This document shows positions 27,586 through 36,422 of a stretch of 59,135 nucleotides of DNA, one piece after another. Source of the stretch: Porphyromonas gulae DSM 15663 (GTDB lineage Bacteria; Bacteroidota; Bacteroidia; Bacteroidales; Porphyromonadaceae); assembly GCF_000378065.1 (NCBI RefSeq), contig NZ_KB899160.1:1-59135 (forward strand), written 5' to 3'. Made by a program: the position numbers and the translations under genes. The number at the start of each line of letters is the position of its first letter. Positions within the stretch are counted from its first letter, which is position 1. The notes below the pieces were generated by a model. It was not told the DNA's origin and searched no databases. It saw only the letters and a list, made by a program, of their open reading frames with translations.

Positions 27586-27629
27586 ACGTCTTTGTCTTTG
27601 AGCCGAGGCTTGAGGGCAAAGACGTTTTA
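27586..27629 (+). terminator. Terminator after secG
   Basis: Stem 27586-27594 (ACGTCTTTG) pairs with 27617-27625 (CAAAGACGT), followed by TTTTA. It lies 50 nt after the secG stop codon. Confidence 0.7.
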
Positions 27630-27742
27630 CTTTGGTGGAGCGGCCGCTCCGCCGCCCTTCGGCAGAGGGACAGCATGCAGACCGACAGAGCTTCCGAGGG
27701 GTGCGACAAGCCCTTACTGATGGAACGAACGGACGTACCCCG

Positions 27743-27852
27743 AAAAAACGTCTAGACGTTTCGACAAAAAGGTCTAGACGTTTTGCCCGAAACGTCTAGA
27801 CGTATTGAGACAAACGTCTAGACGTTTTTAGAGAAAGGTCTAGACGTTTAGG
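27743..27852. repeat. 22-bp tandem array of GTCTAGAC palindromes (5 units)
   Basis: GTCTAGAC occurs at 27750, 27772, 27794, 27816 and 27838, an exact 22-bp period. Three units have the wider palindrome AACGTCTAGACGTT or near it; two start with GG in place of AC. Units differ in the linkers. The array ends 33 bp before the aguA ATG. It has the same geometry as the array at 122-231 but unrelated sequence. There are no spacers, so it is not CRISPR. Its function is unknown; control of aguA is one option. Confidence 0.92.
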
Positions 27853-27885
27853 AAAGCCCCGACAAGAGAGCAGACGACAAAGCCA

Positions 27886-28911
27886 ATGACAAAGAGACTA
27901 TTCCTGCCCGAATGGGCACCGCAAGAGGCCGTACAACTGACCTGGCCTCACCCCTTGACCGACTGGGCATATATGCTCGAAGAGGTGGAAACCTGCTTCG
28001 TCCGCATAGCCACCGCCATACTCCGCCACCAGCGGCTGATAGTCGTTTGCCCCGATCGCAAACGGGTGCTCGGCCTGCTGCCTCCGGAGCTGCACCACCG
28101 GCTCAGCTGCTTCGAGCTACCCTCGAACGATACATGGGCGCGCGACCACGGAGGCATCTCCCTCCTTGCCGACGGCCGTCCGATGATAGCCGACTTCACC
28201 TTCAATGGCTGGGGCATGAAGTTCGCCGCCCATCACGACAATCTCATCACGAGACGGCTCCACGCGCTGGGTCTCTTCGCCGAGGGAGTTACCCTCGACA
28301 ATCGCCTCGCCTTCGTTCTCGAAGGTGGAGCACTGGAGACGGACGGCGAAGGCACTTTGCTCACCACGGACAGCTGCCTCTTCGAGCCGAACCGCAACGC
28401 CGGCCTGAGCCGTGCGGCCATTATCGACACGCTGAAAGAGAGCCTCGGCGTCAGCCGTGTACTCTCCCTCCGCCACGGAGCCTTGGCCGGCGACGACACC
28501 GACGGGCACATCGACACGCTGGCGCGGTTCGTCGATGCCCGTACCATCGTCTACGTCCGCTCGGAAGATCCCACGGACGAGCACCATACCGACCTCACGG
28601 CCATGGAGCAGGAGCTGAAGGAGCTGCGCCGCCCGGACGGAGAGCCGTACCGACTCGTGCCGCTGCCCATGGCGGAAGCCCTATACGACGGAGCGGACAG
28701 ACTGCCCGCCACCTATGCCAATTTCCTCATCATCAACGGGGCAGTACTCGTGCCCACCTACGATTCGCGCCTCGATGCCGTCGCCCTCTCGGTGATGCAG
28801 GGGCTGTTTCCCGATAGAGAGGTCATCGGCATCGACTGCCGTGCACTCGTCAAGCAGCATGGCAGTCTCCACTGCGTTACGATGCAGTACCCCCAAGGAT
28901 TCATACGCTAA
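27886..28911 (+). CDS. aguA: Agmatine deiminase
   Basis: Hydrolyses agmatine to N-carbamoylputrescine and ammonia. The 341 residues match the agmatine deiminase group of the guanidino-modifying family. Catalytic elements are DTWARDHGG (82-90, Asp87), Glu146 in EGGALE, His208 in DGHID and Cys330 in HGSLHC. There is no signal peptide, so it is cytoplasmic. It is distinct from the secreted P. gingivalis peptidylarginine deiminase, which is larger. aguB follows after 17 nt. Confidence 0.93.
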   Translation: MTKRLFLPEWAPQEAVQLTWPHPLTDWAYMLEEVETCFVRIATAILRHQRLIVVCPDRKRVLGLLPPELHHRLSCFELPSNDTWARDHGGISLLADGRPMIADFTFNGWGMKFAAHHDNLITRRLHALGLFAEGVTLDNRLAFVLEGGALETDGEGTLLTTDSCLFEPNRNAGLSRAAIIDTLKESLGVSRVLSLRHGALAGDDTDGHIDTLARFVDARTIVYVRSEDPTDEHHTDLTAMEQELKELRRPDGEPYRLVPLPMAEALYDGADRLPATYANFLIINGAVLVPTYDSRLDAVALSVMQGLFPDREVIGIDCRALVKQHGSLHCVTMQYPQGFIR

Positions 28912-28928
28912 TTCCACAGCAAAGGACT

Positions 28929-29807
28929 ATGAAAGTAGCACTCATTCAGCAAGCCAACACCGCGGACGTCCGCTCGAACCAAGAGCGACTGGCGGACAAG
29001 ATCCGCGAAGCCGCCCGACGCGGTGCCGAGCTGGTCGTACTCCAAGAGCTGCACAACGGGCTTTATTTCTGCCAGACGGAAGACGTGCAGGTATTCGACC
29101 AGGCAGAGACCATCCCGGGACCGAGTACCGATTTCTTCGGTACCATCGCACGCGAAGCCGGCATCGTGCTGGTGCTCTCCCTCTTCGAGAAGCGCGCTCC
29201 GGGGCTTTACCACAATACGGCCGTCGTGCTGGAGCGAGACGGCACTATCGCAGGGAAGTATCGCAAGATGCATATACCGGATGACCCTGCCTATTACGAG
29301 AAGTTCTATTTCACGCCCGGCGACTTGGGCTTTACCCCCATCCCGACGTCCGTCGGATGCCTCGGCGTATTGGTCTGCTGGGATCAGTGGTATCCCGAAG
29401 CGGCGCGACTGATGGCCATGCAGGGTGCCGATATACTGATCTACCCCACGGCTATCGGTACCGAAAGCACGGACGTGCCTGCCGAGCAGCTCCGCCAACG
29501 CCAAGCGTGGCAGATCGTACAGCGTGGACATGCCGTGGCCAACGGCATCCCCGTGGTGGCGGTGAACAGGGTCGGCTACGAGGCAGATCCTTCAGGCCGG
29601 ACCGGTGGCATCACGTTCTGGGGCTCCGGCTTCGTAGCCGGACCGCAGGGCGAACTGCTGGCCGAGCTGAGCGCAACGGAAGAGGCTGTGGAGGTAGTGG
29701 ATATAGATCCCTCCCGAACCGAGCAGGTGCGCCGCTGGTGGCCGTTCTTCCGGGATCGGCGGATCGACGCTTTCTCCGGCCTCACGGAGCGTTTCCTTCG
29801 GGGCTGA
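28929..29807 (+). CDS. aguB: N-carbamoylputrescine amidase
   Basis: Nitrilase-fold amidase of 292 residues that converts N-carbamoylputrescine to putrescine, CO2 and ammonia. The catalytic triad is Glu40 (VLQELHN), Lys113 (GKYRKMHIPDD) and Cys150 (LVCWDQWYPEAAR). It is paired with aguA in an operon, and together they make putrescine without ornithine decarboxylase. Confidence 0.94.
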   Translation: MKVALIQQANTADVRSNQERLADKIREAARRGAELVVLQELHNGLYFCQTEDVQVFDQAETIPGPSTDFFGTIAREAGIVLVLSLFEKRAPGLYHNTAVVLERDGTIAGKYRKMHIPDDPAYYEKFYFTPGDLGFTPIPTSVGCLGVLVCWDQWYPEAARLMAMQGADILIYPTAIGTESTDVPAEQLRQRQAWQIVQRGHAVANGIPVVAVNRVGYEADPSGRTGGITFWGSGFVAGPQGELLAELSATEEAVEVVDIDPSRTEQVRRWWPFFRDRRIDAFSGLTERFLRG

Positions 29808-29820
29808 TCGTCATGGCGAG

Positions 29821-29849
29821 AGGGGGGATGGGGTCCGTTTCTCCCCCCT
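29821..29849 (+). terminator. Weak hairpin after aguB
   Basis: An 8-bp stem (29821-29828 with 29842-29849, mostly G-C) lies 13 nt after the aguB stop codon. It has no real T tail, so terminator function is uncertain. The rest of the interval up to 29992 is AT-rich and holds no gene. Confidence 0.35.
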
Positions 29850-29992
29850 TGGAAAAGGAGCCGGAGCGTTCCTTTCCGTGGGGCGTTTTCCTACTATTAT
29901 ATAGTGTAACCTTTATCAACAATATAGAGGAGTTTTCAACAGTTGTAATACAATGTTCCACGTATGTGCCACGTTAGTAGATCGAAAATACG

Positions 29993-30000
29993 TAGTTTTG
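29993..30000 (+). promoter_or_regulatory. -7 box (TAGTTTTG) upstream of parA
   Basis: Exact TAnnTTTG match, 21 nt before the parA ATG. No clear -33 element is at the right distance. A parS-like half site (TGTTCCACGT, 29954-29963) is just upstream. Confidence 0.55.
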
Positions 30001-30021
30001 GCGCATTGATATTCTTGAAAT

Positions 30022-30798
30022 ATGGGTAAAATAATCGCTCTGGCCAATCAGAAAGGCGGTGTAGGCAAGACTACAACGACTATCAATCTGGCAGCTTCGC
30101 TCGCTACGTTGGAGAAGAAAGTATTGGTGGTCGATGCCGATCCGCAGGCCAATGCTTCCTCCGGACTGGGCGTAGACATCGCTTCCCTGCAGAACACCAT
30201 ATACGAATGTCTCGTGTGCAATCTGCCGGTGACCGAAGCTGTGCTGCCCACTCCCGTGGACGGGCTGGACATTATCCCTTCGCATATCGACCTCGTCGGT
30301 GCAGAGATCGAGATGCTCAACCTGCCGGAGCGCGAGAAAGTGATGCACCGTCTGCTGCGCGGCATAGCCGATCGGTACGACTACGTCCTCATCGACTGCT
30401 CCCCCTCGCTGGGCCTTATCACGGTCAATTCGCTCGTGGCGGCGCATTCCGTCATCATCCCCGTGCAGTGCGAATACTTCGCTCTCGAAGGGATCAGCAA
30501 GCTGCTCAATACGATCCGCATTATCAAAGGCAAGCTCAATCCCACACTGGAGATAGAGGGTTTCCTCTTGACCATGTACGACAGCCGCCTGCGACTGGCC
30601 AATCAGATATACGAAGAGGTCAAGAAGCACTTCCGCGATCTGGTCTTCGATACGGTCATCCAGCGCAACATCAAACTAAGCGAGGCACCCAGCCACGGTA
30701 TCCCGGCACTGCTGTACGATGCCGATAGCCGCGGAGCGGTCAATCATATGCAGCTGGCGGCCGAGCTGATCAAAAAGCACAAACAGAAAGGAGCCTGA
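30022..30798 (+). CDS. parA: Chromosome-partitioning ATPase ParA (Soj)
   Basis: A 258-residue Walker-type ATPase that moves ParB-bound origins. The deviant Walker A motif KGGVGKTTTT (11-20) and DADPQANASSG follow the chromosomal Soj pattern. There is no N-terminal DNA-binding extension of the plasmid type. parB starts 8 nt downstream. Confidence 0.94.
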   Translation: MGKIIALANQKGGVGKTTTTINLAASLATLEKKVLVVDADPQANASSGLGVDIASLQNTIYECLVCNLPVTEAVLPTPVDGLDIIPSHIDLVGAEIEMLNLPEREKVMHRLLRGIADRYDYVLIDCSPSLGLITVNSLVAAHSVIIPVQCEYFALEGISKLLNTIRIIKGKLNPTLEIEGFLLTMYDSRLRLANQIYEEVKKHFRDLVFDTVIQRNIKLSEAPSHGIPALLYDADSRGAVNHMQLAAELIKKHKQKGA

Positions 30799-30806
30799 CT
30801 CTACTT

Positions 30807-31676
30807 ATGAAGCATACGAAGAAAACGCTCGGTCGTGGCCTGGACTCCCTCCTCGATGCGGAGGTCATAGGGTCTTCGTCCATCAGCGAAGTGGCCATCA
30901 GCGATATATACCCCAATCCCGATCAGCCGCGCCGGACTTTCGAGGAAGAGTCCCTGAAAGAACTGGCCGCTTCGCTCCATTCGATAGGATTGGTACAGCC
31001 CATCACACTACTGAAGAAGTCCACCGGCGACTATATGATCATCTCCGGAGAACGCCGCTGGCGTGCAGCCCGAATGGCCGGTATGACCACCCTGCCGGCA
31101 TACATCAAGACGGAAGAGGACGAACATGTGATGGAGATGGCACTGATCGAAAACATCCAGCGCGAAGACCTCAACGCCATCGAGATCTCTCTGGCCTATC
31201 AGAAGCTCATCGAGACCTACGACCTCACACAGGAGGAACTCAGCACCCGCGTGGGCAAGAAGCGCACCACGATCAGCAACTACCTGCGTCTCCTCAAGCT
31301 CCCGGGCGAGATACAGATAGGTCTGACCCAGAAGAAAATAGATATGGGGCATGCCCGCGCCTTGCTCAGTATCCCCGATCCCGAGCATCAGCTTGCCCTC
31401 TATGCCGAGATCATCAGGCAGGGACTCAGCGTCCGTGCCGTGGAGAGTCTGGCAGCGCGTTACCGCGAAGAGGGAGCCGATTCGTCCGCCAAGCAGAAGA
31501 AGGCCAAGCAGTCTCTGCCGGAAGAGTACCGCCTGCTCACGGGTCAGTTGTCCCGATTCTTCCGGACGAAGGTCAAGCTCGACTGCGATGCCAAGGGGAA
31601 AGGCAAGCTGACCATTCCCTTCGCATCGGAAGAAGAGCTGGAGCGAATCATGGCTTTGCTCGAGCGTATCCGCTAA
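30807..31676 (+). CDS. parB: Chromosome-partitioning protein ParB (Spo0J)
   Basis: A 289-residue centromere-binding protein and CTPase. The N-terminal domain has NPDQPRRTFEEESL and the CTP-binding arginine patch GERRWRAAR (81-89). The central helix-turn-helix domain includes LTQEELSTRVGKKRTTISNYLRLLKLP. The C-terminal dimer domain is short and basic (SKQKKAKQSLPEEYRLL). Its operon with parA is standard. Full parS sites were not identified in the window. Confidence 0.95.
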   Translation: MKHTKKTLGRGLDSLLDAEVIGSSSISEVAISDIYPNPDQPRRTFEEESLKELAASLHSIGLVQPITLLKKSTGDYMIISGERRWRAARMAGMTTLPAYIKTEEDEHVMEMALIENIQREDLNAIEISLAYQKLIETYDLTQEELSTRVGKKRTTISNYLRLLKLPGEIQIGLTQKKIDMGHARALLSIPDPEHQLALYAEIIRQGLSVRAVESLAARYREEGADSSAKQKKAKQSLPEEYRLLTGQLSRFFRTKVKLDCDAKGKGKLTIPFASEEELERIMALLERIR

Positions 31677-31695
31677 TCCTCTTACCGTAGCCGTT

Positions 31696-32403
31696 ATGTC
31701 CGGAAGTCGTTGGAGAATTGTCGTCCTGTTCCTCTGCCTTTGTCTTTCTCAGGCAGCGGCACAGAGCGTCGTGCCCGACAGTCTCGCACGGCCGGCGACG
31801 AGTGCGGCCGATACCGCGACTACGAAGCTCCCCGATACGCTCCGAGTGCAGACGCCTTCCCTGCCGGCCGCTACTGCATCTCCCCGCGACCTCTCGACAG
31901 CCAAGACGTGGAAACCCAATTCCACCCGTGCACTCCTCTACTCGGCCCTCCTGCCCGGAGCAGGTCAGATCTACAACCGCAAGTATTGGAAGCTGCCGAT
32001 CGTATGGGGTGCATTCACGGGATGCGGCTATGCCATCCTCTGGAACAACAAGACGTACACCGAGTATCGTAAAGCCTATGCCGACTTCATGAGTGGCGAT
32101 CCTTCGCAGACGGCTTGGCACAACTTCCTTCCCTTCGGGGCCGATCCGGCCGACTACGTCAAGAGCGAACAGCTCAGAGCACGACTCAAACGCGGCACGG
32201 AGTACTACCGTCGCAACAGGGATTTGAGTATCATCATTACGCTCGGCGTCTACTTTCTGACGATGCTGGATGCCTATGTGGATGCCGAATTGTTCGACTT
32301 CAACATCTCTCCCGACCTCTCTTTTCATTTCAGTCCGACGGTGGGTACAGACGATAAGTCCGGCCTTTTCCGTTATGGAGTTAGCTGCGGCCTCACTTTT
32401 TGA
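31696..32403 (+). CDS. DUF5683 family secreted or membrane protein
   Basis: A 235-residue protein of the Bacteroidetes DUF5683 family. A signal peptide (1-22, ending SQAAAQS) is followed by a Thr/Ala/Pro-rich stretch. The conserved core is ALLYSALLPGAGQIYNRKYWKLPIVWGAFTGCGYAI (first two thirds), resembling TM2-like membrane segments, and later YFLTMLDAYVDAELFDFNIS. The function is unknown. Its location between parB and a lytic transglycosylase, 19 and 18 nt from each, suggests a cell-envelope role. Family name from recall. Confidence 0.8.
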   Translation: MSGSRWRIVVLFLCLCLSQAAAQSVVPDSLARPATSAADTATTKLPDTLRVQTPSLPAATASPRDLSTAKTWKPNSTRALLYSALLPGAGQIYNRKYWKLPIVWGAFTGCGYAILWNNKTYTEYRKAYADFMSGDPSQTAWHNFLPFGADPADYVKSEQLRARLKRGTEYYRRNRDLSIIITLGVYFLTMLDAYVDAELFDFNISPDLSFHFSPTVGTDDKSGLFRYGVSCGLTF

Positions 32404-32421
32404 CCTCCCCTTACTCTCCGG

Positions 32422-33768
32422 ATGAAACAATATCTCCTCCCCGCCCTCATTGCCTTCCTGGCTTTTCTGCCGATCCGATCGTCCTATGCCATAGGTCGTT
32501 ACACTCCGGCGGACTCTACTCAGGACGTGCGCAATGCAGCCCGTCGTCTGCTACCCTCTTCGGACTTGGACAAGGATTTGGAGAGACTCCTCCGCACTTG
32601 GCATAAAGGATATTCCACCAAGACAAAACGTGGCGAGCGTCCGTGCATCAACTCCGATACGGGTCCTTATACTCCGGACTCCGTGTACATCCGGAGGCTT
32701 TCCGCCCTGCCATCGGCCGTACCCATACAATTCAACCCTGCCGTCAAGCAGTGCATCAAGCTCTACACCGAGGAACGTCGTCGCCTTGTCCGCTATATGC
32801 TCTCGCTCGCCGACCTGTATTTCCCTCAGATCGAAGAGACGCTCGACCGTCATAACCTCCCGATCGAGCTGAAGTACCTGACCATCGTGGAGTCGGCTCT
32901 CAACCCTACGGCAGTATCGCCGGCCGGAGCAGCCGGTATCTGGCAGTTCATGCTGGCTACGGGCAAGATATACGGACTCACTATAAACAGCCTCGTCGAC
33001 GAACGGCTGGATCTGCAAAAAAGTACAGAGGCTGCCTGCCGCTACTTCAAGGACATGTACGACCTCTATCATGACTGGCTCCTCTGCATCGCAGCTTATA
33101 ACTGCGGACTCGGCAATGTGAACAAAGCCATCCGAAAGTCCGGTGGCAAGACCGACTTCTGGGAGATCTATCCCTATCTTCCTCGCGAAACGCGGAACTA
33201 CATCCCGCTCTTCATCGGTGCATACTATGCCATGCACTACCATATCGAACATGAGATCTGCGCCGGAGAGACAGGCGTTCCCTTGGCTACGGATACGATC
33301 ATGCTGTCCCGACAAGTATCCTTCGATCACATTCGCCGCTTATCCGGTGTGACCAACGACGAATTGCAGCTGCTCAATCCCCAATACAGAAGGGGCATCA
33401 TCCCCGGCAATACCCAGCTGTGCCGACTACGTCTTCCTGTCACTGCCATCAAGGAATTGGACAAGGTTCGCGATTCGCTTTATTCCCCTGACTTGGAAGT
33501 TTCCGTATCGGATTTCCCTGAGCAAGGCGGACAACGCTCAGGAGGATCCGGACGAACCATCATCTTCCATAATGTCAAACGAGGTGAATCGCTCTCATCC
33601 ATCGCCAAACGTTACGGCACCTCGGTGGCAGCCATTCAGAAGGCAAACGGCTTGAAGTCGGCTTCCGTCAAACCCGGTCAGAAGCTGCAAATCACTAAAA
33701 GCTCGTCCCCCGGCTCCAAGAAAAAGGGCAAGTACAGAGCCAAGCGAAAGTCCCGCAGAAGGAAATAA
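32422..33768 (+). CDS. Membrane-bound lytic transglycosylase with LysM domain (MltD-like)
   Basis: A 448-residue peptidoglycan-cleaving enzyme. The signal peptide covers 1-23. The SLT domain lies at about 145-260 with catalytic Glu157 (VESALNPTAVSPAGAAGIWQ split across the active site) and AAYNCGLGNVNKAI. One LysM domain is at about 382-424 (HNVKRGESLSSIAKRYG), followed by a very basic tail. The gene ends the parAB-DUF5683 run, so growth of the cell wall and chromosome segregation share a transcript here. A strong terminator follows. Confidence 0.92.
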   Translation: MKQYLLPALIAFLAFLPIRSSYAIGRYTPADSTQDVRNAARRLLPSSDLDKDLERLLRTWHKGYSTKTKRGERPCINSDTGPYTPDSVYIRRLSALPSAVPIQFNPAVKQCIKLYTEERRRLVRYMLSLADLYFPQIEETLDRHNLPIELKYLTIVESALNPTAVSPAGAAGIWQFMLATGKIYGLTINSLVDERLDLQKSTEAACRYFKDMYDLYHDWLLCIAAYNCGLGNVNKAIRKSGGKTDFWEIYPYLPRETRNYIPLFIGAYYAMHYHIEHEICAGETGVPLATDTIMLSRQVSFDHIRRLSGVTNDELQLLNPQYRRGIIPGNTQLCRLRLPVTAIKELDKVRDSLYSPDLEVSVSDFPEQGGQRSGGSGRTIIFHNVKRGESLSSIAKRYGTSVAAIQKANGLKSASVKPGQKLQITKSSSPGSKKKGKYRAKRKSRRRK

Positions 33769-33875
33769 TCCTCCGCCACCCTCTTCCGAATAAGCACGAA
33801 CCGTCTATACTCTCCAAGGCTTATGACAAGAAAAGTCCGGAGAATAGCCGGTCGTATAGTCTGTAGGCAATAGAA

Positions 33876-33930
33876 AAGCGGTGTGCCTCTTGAGTCGCTG
33901 TTCGGGCGATTTCGGCACACCGCTTCTTTT
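33876..33930. terminator. Bidirectional terminator between the transglycosylase and fabD
   Basis: A 12-bp perfect stem (33876-33887 with 33914-33925) is flanked by A-rich and CTTTT ends between converging genes. Confidence 0.85.
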
Positions 33931-33949
33931 AGAAAGTCTTATGATCCGG

Positions 33950-34831
33950 TTACTGACGTCCTTCCGTTGTCACGTCAGGCGCTATTTTCTTCACCAAGCC
34001 CTGCAATACATTTCCGGGGCCTAACTCCATAAAGTGGTCGGCTCCATCGGCAGTCATATTCAGCACACTCTGTGTCCAGCGAACCGGTGCCGTCAGCTGT
34101 GCTATCAGGTTCTTCTTGATCTCTGCCGGATCGGTGACAGCAGAAGCCGTTACATTCTGATAGATGGGGCAGATCGGCTGACTGATCGTAGTCTCTTCGA
34201 TGGCTTTTGCCAGCTCTTCACGAGCCGGTTCCATCAGAGGGGAATGGAATGCTCCACCGACAGCAAGCTTAAGAGCACGCTTGGCTCCGGCTTCCTTGAG
34301 CAGCTCGCAAGCTCTGTCCACTCCTTCTACCGAACCGGATATAACGATCTGTCCCGGGCAGTTGTAGTTGGCCGGTACGACAACTTCGTCCGTCACTTGG
34401 GCACAGATTTCTTCTACCTTTTCGTCAGGCAAACCCAGTACAGCCGCCATAGTCGAGGGGCGTACTTCGCATGCTTTCTGCATGGCCATGGCACGTTTCG
34501 ATACGAGGCGAAGACCATCTTCGAAGGTCATGGCACCTGCTGCGACCAATGCCGAAAACTCTCCGAGCGAGTGGCCTGCGACCATATCGGGACGGAAGTC
34601 TTCGCCCATCGTTTTGGCCAGAATCACCGAGTGAAGGAAGATCGCCGGCTGGGTCACTTTGGTTTGTTTCAGCTCCTCTGCCGTGCCGTTGAAGAGGATG
34701 TCCGTAATGCGAAAGCCTAATATCTCATTGGCTTTTTCAAAATATGCTTTGGCCTCGGGGTTCTGTTCGTACAGGTCTTTTCCCATTCCTACAAACTGTG
34801 CTCCCTGACCGGGGAATACAAATGCTTTCAT
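33950..34831 (-). CDS. fabD: Malonyl-CoA:ACP transacylase
   Basis: Transfers malonate from CoA to acyl carrier protein to start fatty-acid synthesis. The 293-residue protein opens with FPGQGAQ, has nucleophile Ser88 in GHSLGE and His196 in GGAFHSPLM. It is the last gene of a minus-strand group after pepD, with a 106-nt gap in which I see no clear promoter. Confidence 0.96.
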   Translation of the reverse strand: MKAFVFPGQGAQFVGMGKDLYEQNPEAKAYFEKANEILGFRITDILFNGTAEELKQTKVTQPAIFLHSVILAKTMGEDFRPDMVAGHSLGEFSALVAAGAMTFEDGLRLVSKRAMAMQKACEVRPSTMAAVLGLPDEKVEEICAQVTDEVVVPANYNCPGQIVISGSVEGVDRACELLKEAGAKRALKLAVGGAFHSPLMEPAREELAKAIEETTISQPICPIYQNVTASAVTDPAEIKKNLIAQLTAPVRWTQSVLNMTADGADHFMELGPGNVLQGLVKKIAPDVTTEGRQ

Positions 34832-34937
34832 CTCTGTTTCGTTATAGTCTTGATTATGATTCCGATTATTCTATTAGTCTCTCTATTCTGTTAAAGTCGA
34901 GCATCAAAAGACGATGGACGATTTCTCCACATTCGGC

Positions 34938-36392
34938 CTACACCCGCTCCAGTACTTTCACCAGCACCTCCCACGTGCGAGCTACGGATTCGATATGAAC
35001 CCTCTCGTCCGGAGAGTGCGGCGATCGGAGTTCGGGGCCTACCGAGATCATGTCCATATCCGGCATTACGCCTTGGATGATACCGCACTCCAAGCCGGCA
35101 TGCATCACCAGCACTTCGGGCTTTTGGCCGTAATACTCTTCAAATACTTTACTCATCACCTCGAGGATATGCGACTGGATATTAGGCTGCCAGCCATTGT
35201 ACGAAGCGTCGAATTCCACTCGTGCTCCTGCCAAAGAGAAAACGCTCTCGATAGCCGATGCTACCCACATCTTGCGCGATTCGGAAGAGCTACGCACCAG
35301 GAAACGAGCGGAGATCACCCCTTCCTTGGCTGTGATCAACGCCAGATTGGATGAAGACTCTACCGTACCGGGGAAGTCTTGGAGCATCGACTGCGGGCCA
35401 TTGACGCAGGCTTCCACGGCATTGATCAGACAGTCCTGGATCTCTTCGGGGATAATCGTTCGGGGGCATTCGATACGACTGGCCTCGAACTTGATGTTTT
35501 CCTCTATGCCGCTGAATTCCTTACGGAACAAATCCTGATAGTCGGATACCAGTTCCCATACAGCTCCGGCCTCTTCTTCCTGAATGGTGATAACGGCAAA
35601 TGCTTCGCGTGGAATAGCATTGCGGAGCGATCCTCCCTCTACCCATGCCAAGCGAGCACCGTAGAATCCTACAGCTTCTTTCAGGAATCTGAACATCAGT
35701 TTGTTGGCATTGGCTCGTCCAAGGTGAATATCGACACCCGAATGTCCTCCTTTGAGTCCTGTCAAAGATACCTTTACACCTATTTCTTCGTCCGAAACGA
35801 GTTCTTCCTCCTTATATTCCAGTGTGGCATTGACATCGATACCTCCTGCACAGCCTACGAAGAGCTTGCCTTCAGCCTCCGAGTCTATATTGAGCAGGAT
35901 GTCGCCACGAGAGAACCCTGGCTTGAGACCATTGGCACCGTCCATTCCCACTTCTTCATTGATGGTGAAGAGAGCTTCCAGCGGACCATGCTTGAGAGTA
36001 GAGTCTGCCATAGCTGCCATTGCATAGGCCACTCCGATACCGTTATCGGCTCCCAGAGTAGTGCCACGAGCTTTCACCCACTCTCCGTCGATATATGCAT
36101 CGATGGGGTCTTTGGTGAAATCATGATCGACGTCCGAATTCTTTTGAGGCACCATATCCAAGTGCGATTGGAGGGTCACGATCGGTCTGCTTTCCATGCC
36201 CGGCGTGGCCGGCTTGCGAATGATGACATTGCCCACCTCGTCTTGCTCGGTCTCCAGACCAAGTCTCTTGCCGAAGTCGAATACGTACTTGGTCACCTCG
36301 TCCATCTGTCCGGTAGGTCGAGGTATTTGTGTCAGGTCGTAGAAGTACTCCCAGACGGCTCGTGGTTTGAGGTTTTTGATCTCTGTTGACAT
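34938..36392 (-). CDS. pepD: Aminoacyl-histidine dipeptidase (PepD, M20 family)
   Basis: A 484-residue metallopeptidase that cleaves Xaa-His and other dipeptides in the cytoplasm. Metal and catalytic residues are visible: His77 and Asp79 (QSHLDM), Asp116 (GADNGIG) and Glu146/Glu147 (INEEVGMDG). The length fits the PepD type with a lid-domain insertion. It completes the peptide-use theme set by the POT transporter and PepO. It lies 30 nt after the flippase-like gene. Confidence 0.93.
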   Translation of the reverse strand: MSTEIKNLKPRAVWEYFYDLTQIPRPTGQMDEVTKYVFDFGKRLGLETEQDEVGNVIIRKPATPGMESRPIVTLQSHLDMVPQKNSDVDHDFTKDPIDAYIDGEWVKARGTTLGADNGIGVAYAMAAMADSTLKHGPLEALFTINEEVGMDGANGLKPGFSRGDILLNIDSEAEGKLFVGCAGGIDVNATLEYKEEELVSDEEIGVKVSLTGLKGGHSGVDIHLGRANANKLMFRFLKEAVGFYGARLAWVEGGSLRNAIPREAFAVITIQEEEAGAVWELVSDYQDLFRKEFSGIEENIKFEASRIECPRTIIPEEIQDCLINAVEACVNGPQSMLQDFPGTVESSSNLALITAKEGVISARFLVRSSSESRKMWVASAIESVFSLAGARVEFDASYNGWQPNIQSHILEVMSKVFEEYYGQKPEVLVMHAGLECGIIQGVMPDMDMISVGPELRSPHSPDERVHIESVARTWEVLVKVLERV

Positions 36393-36422
36393 AACTGTGA
36401 AAAGTGTTTTGGATGATTGTTG

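Noticed and set aside
27886-28911. Peptidylarginine deiminase (PPAD)
   Set aside because: Same fold, but the length (341), lack of a signal peptide and pairing with aguB show agmatine deiminase.
29913-29941. Origin of replication upstream of parA
   Set aside because: Two DnaA-like 9-mers (TTATCAACA, TTTTCAACA) each have mismatches. There is no dnaA, gidA or large unwinding element here.
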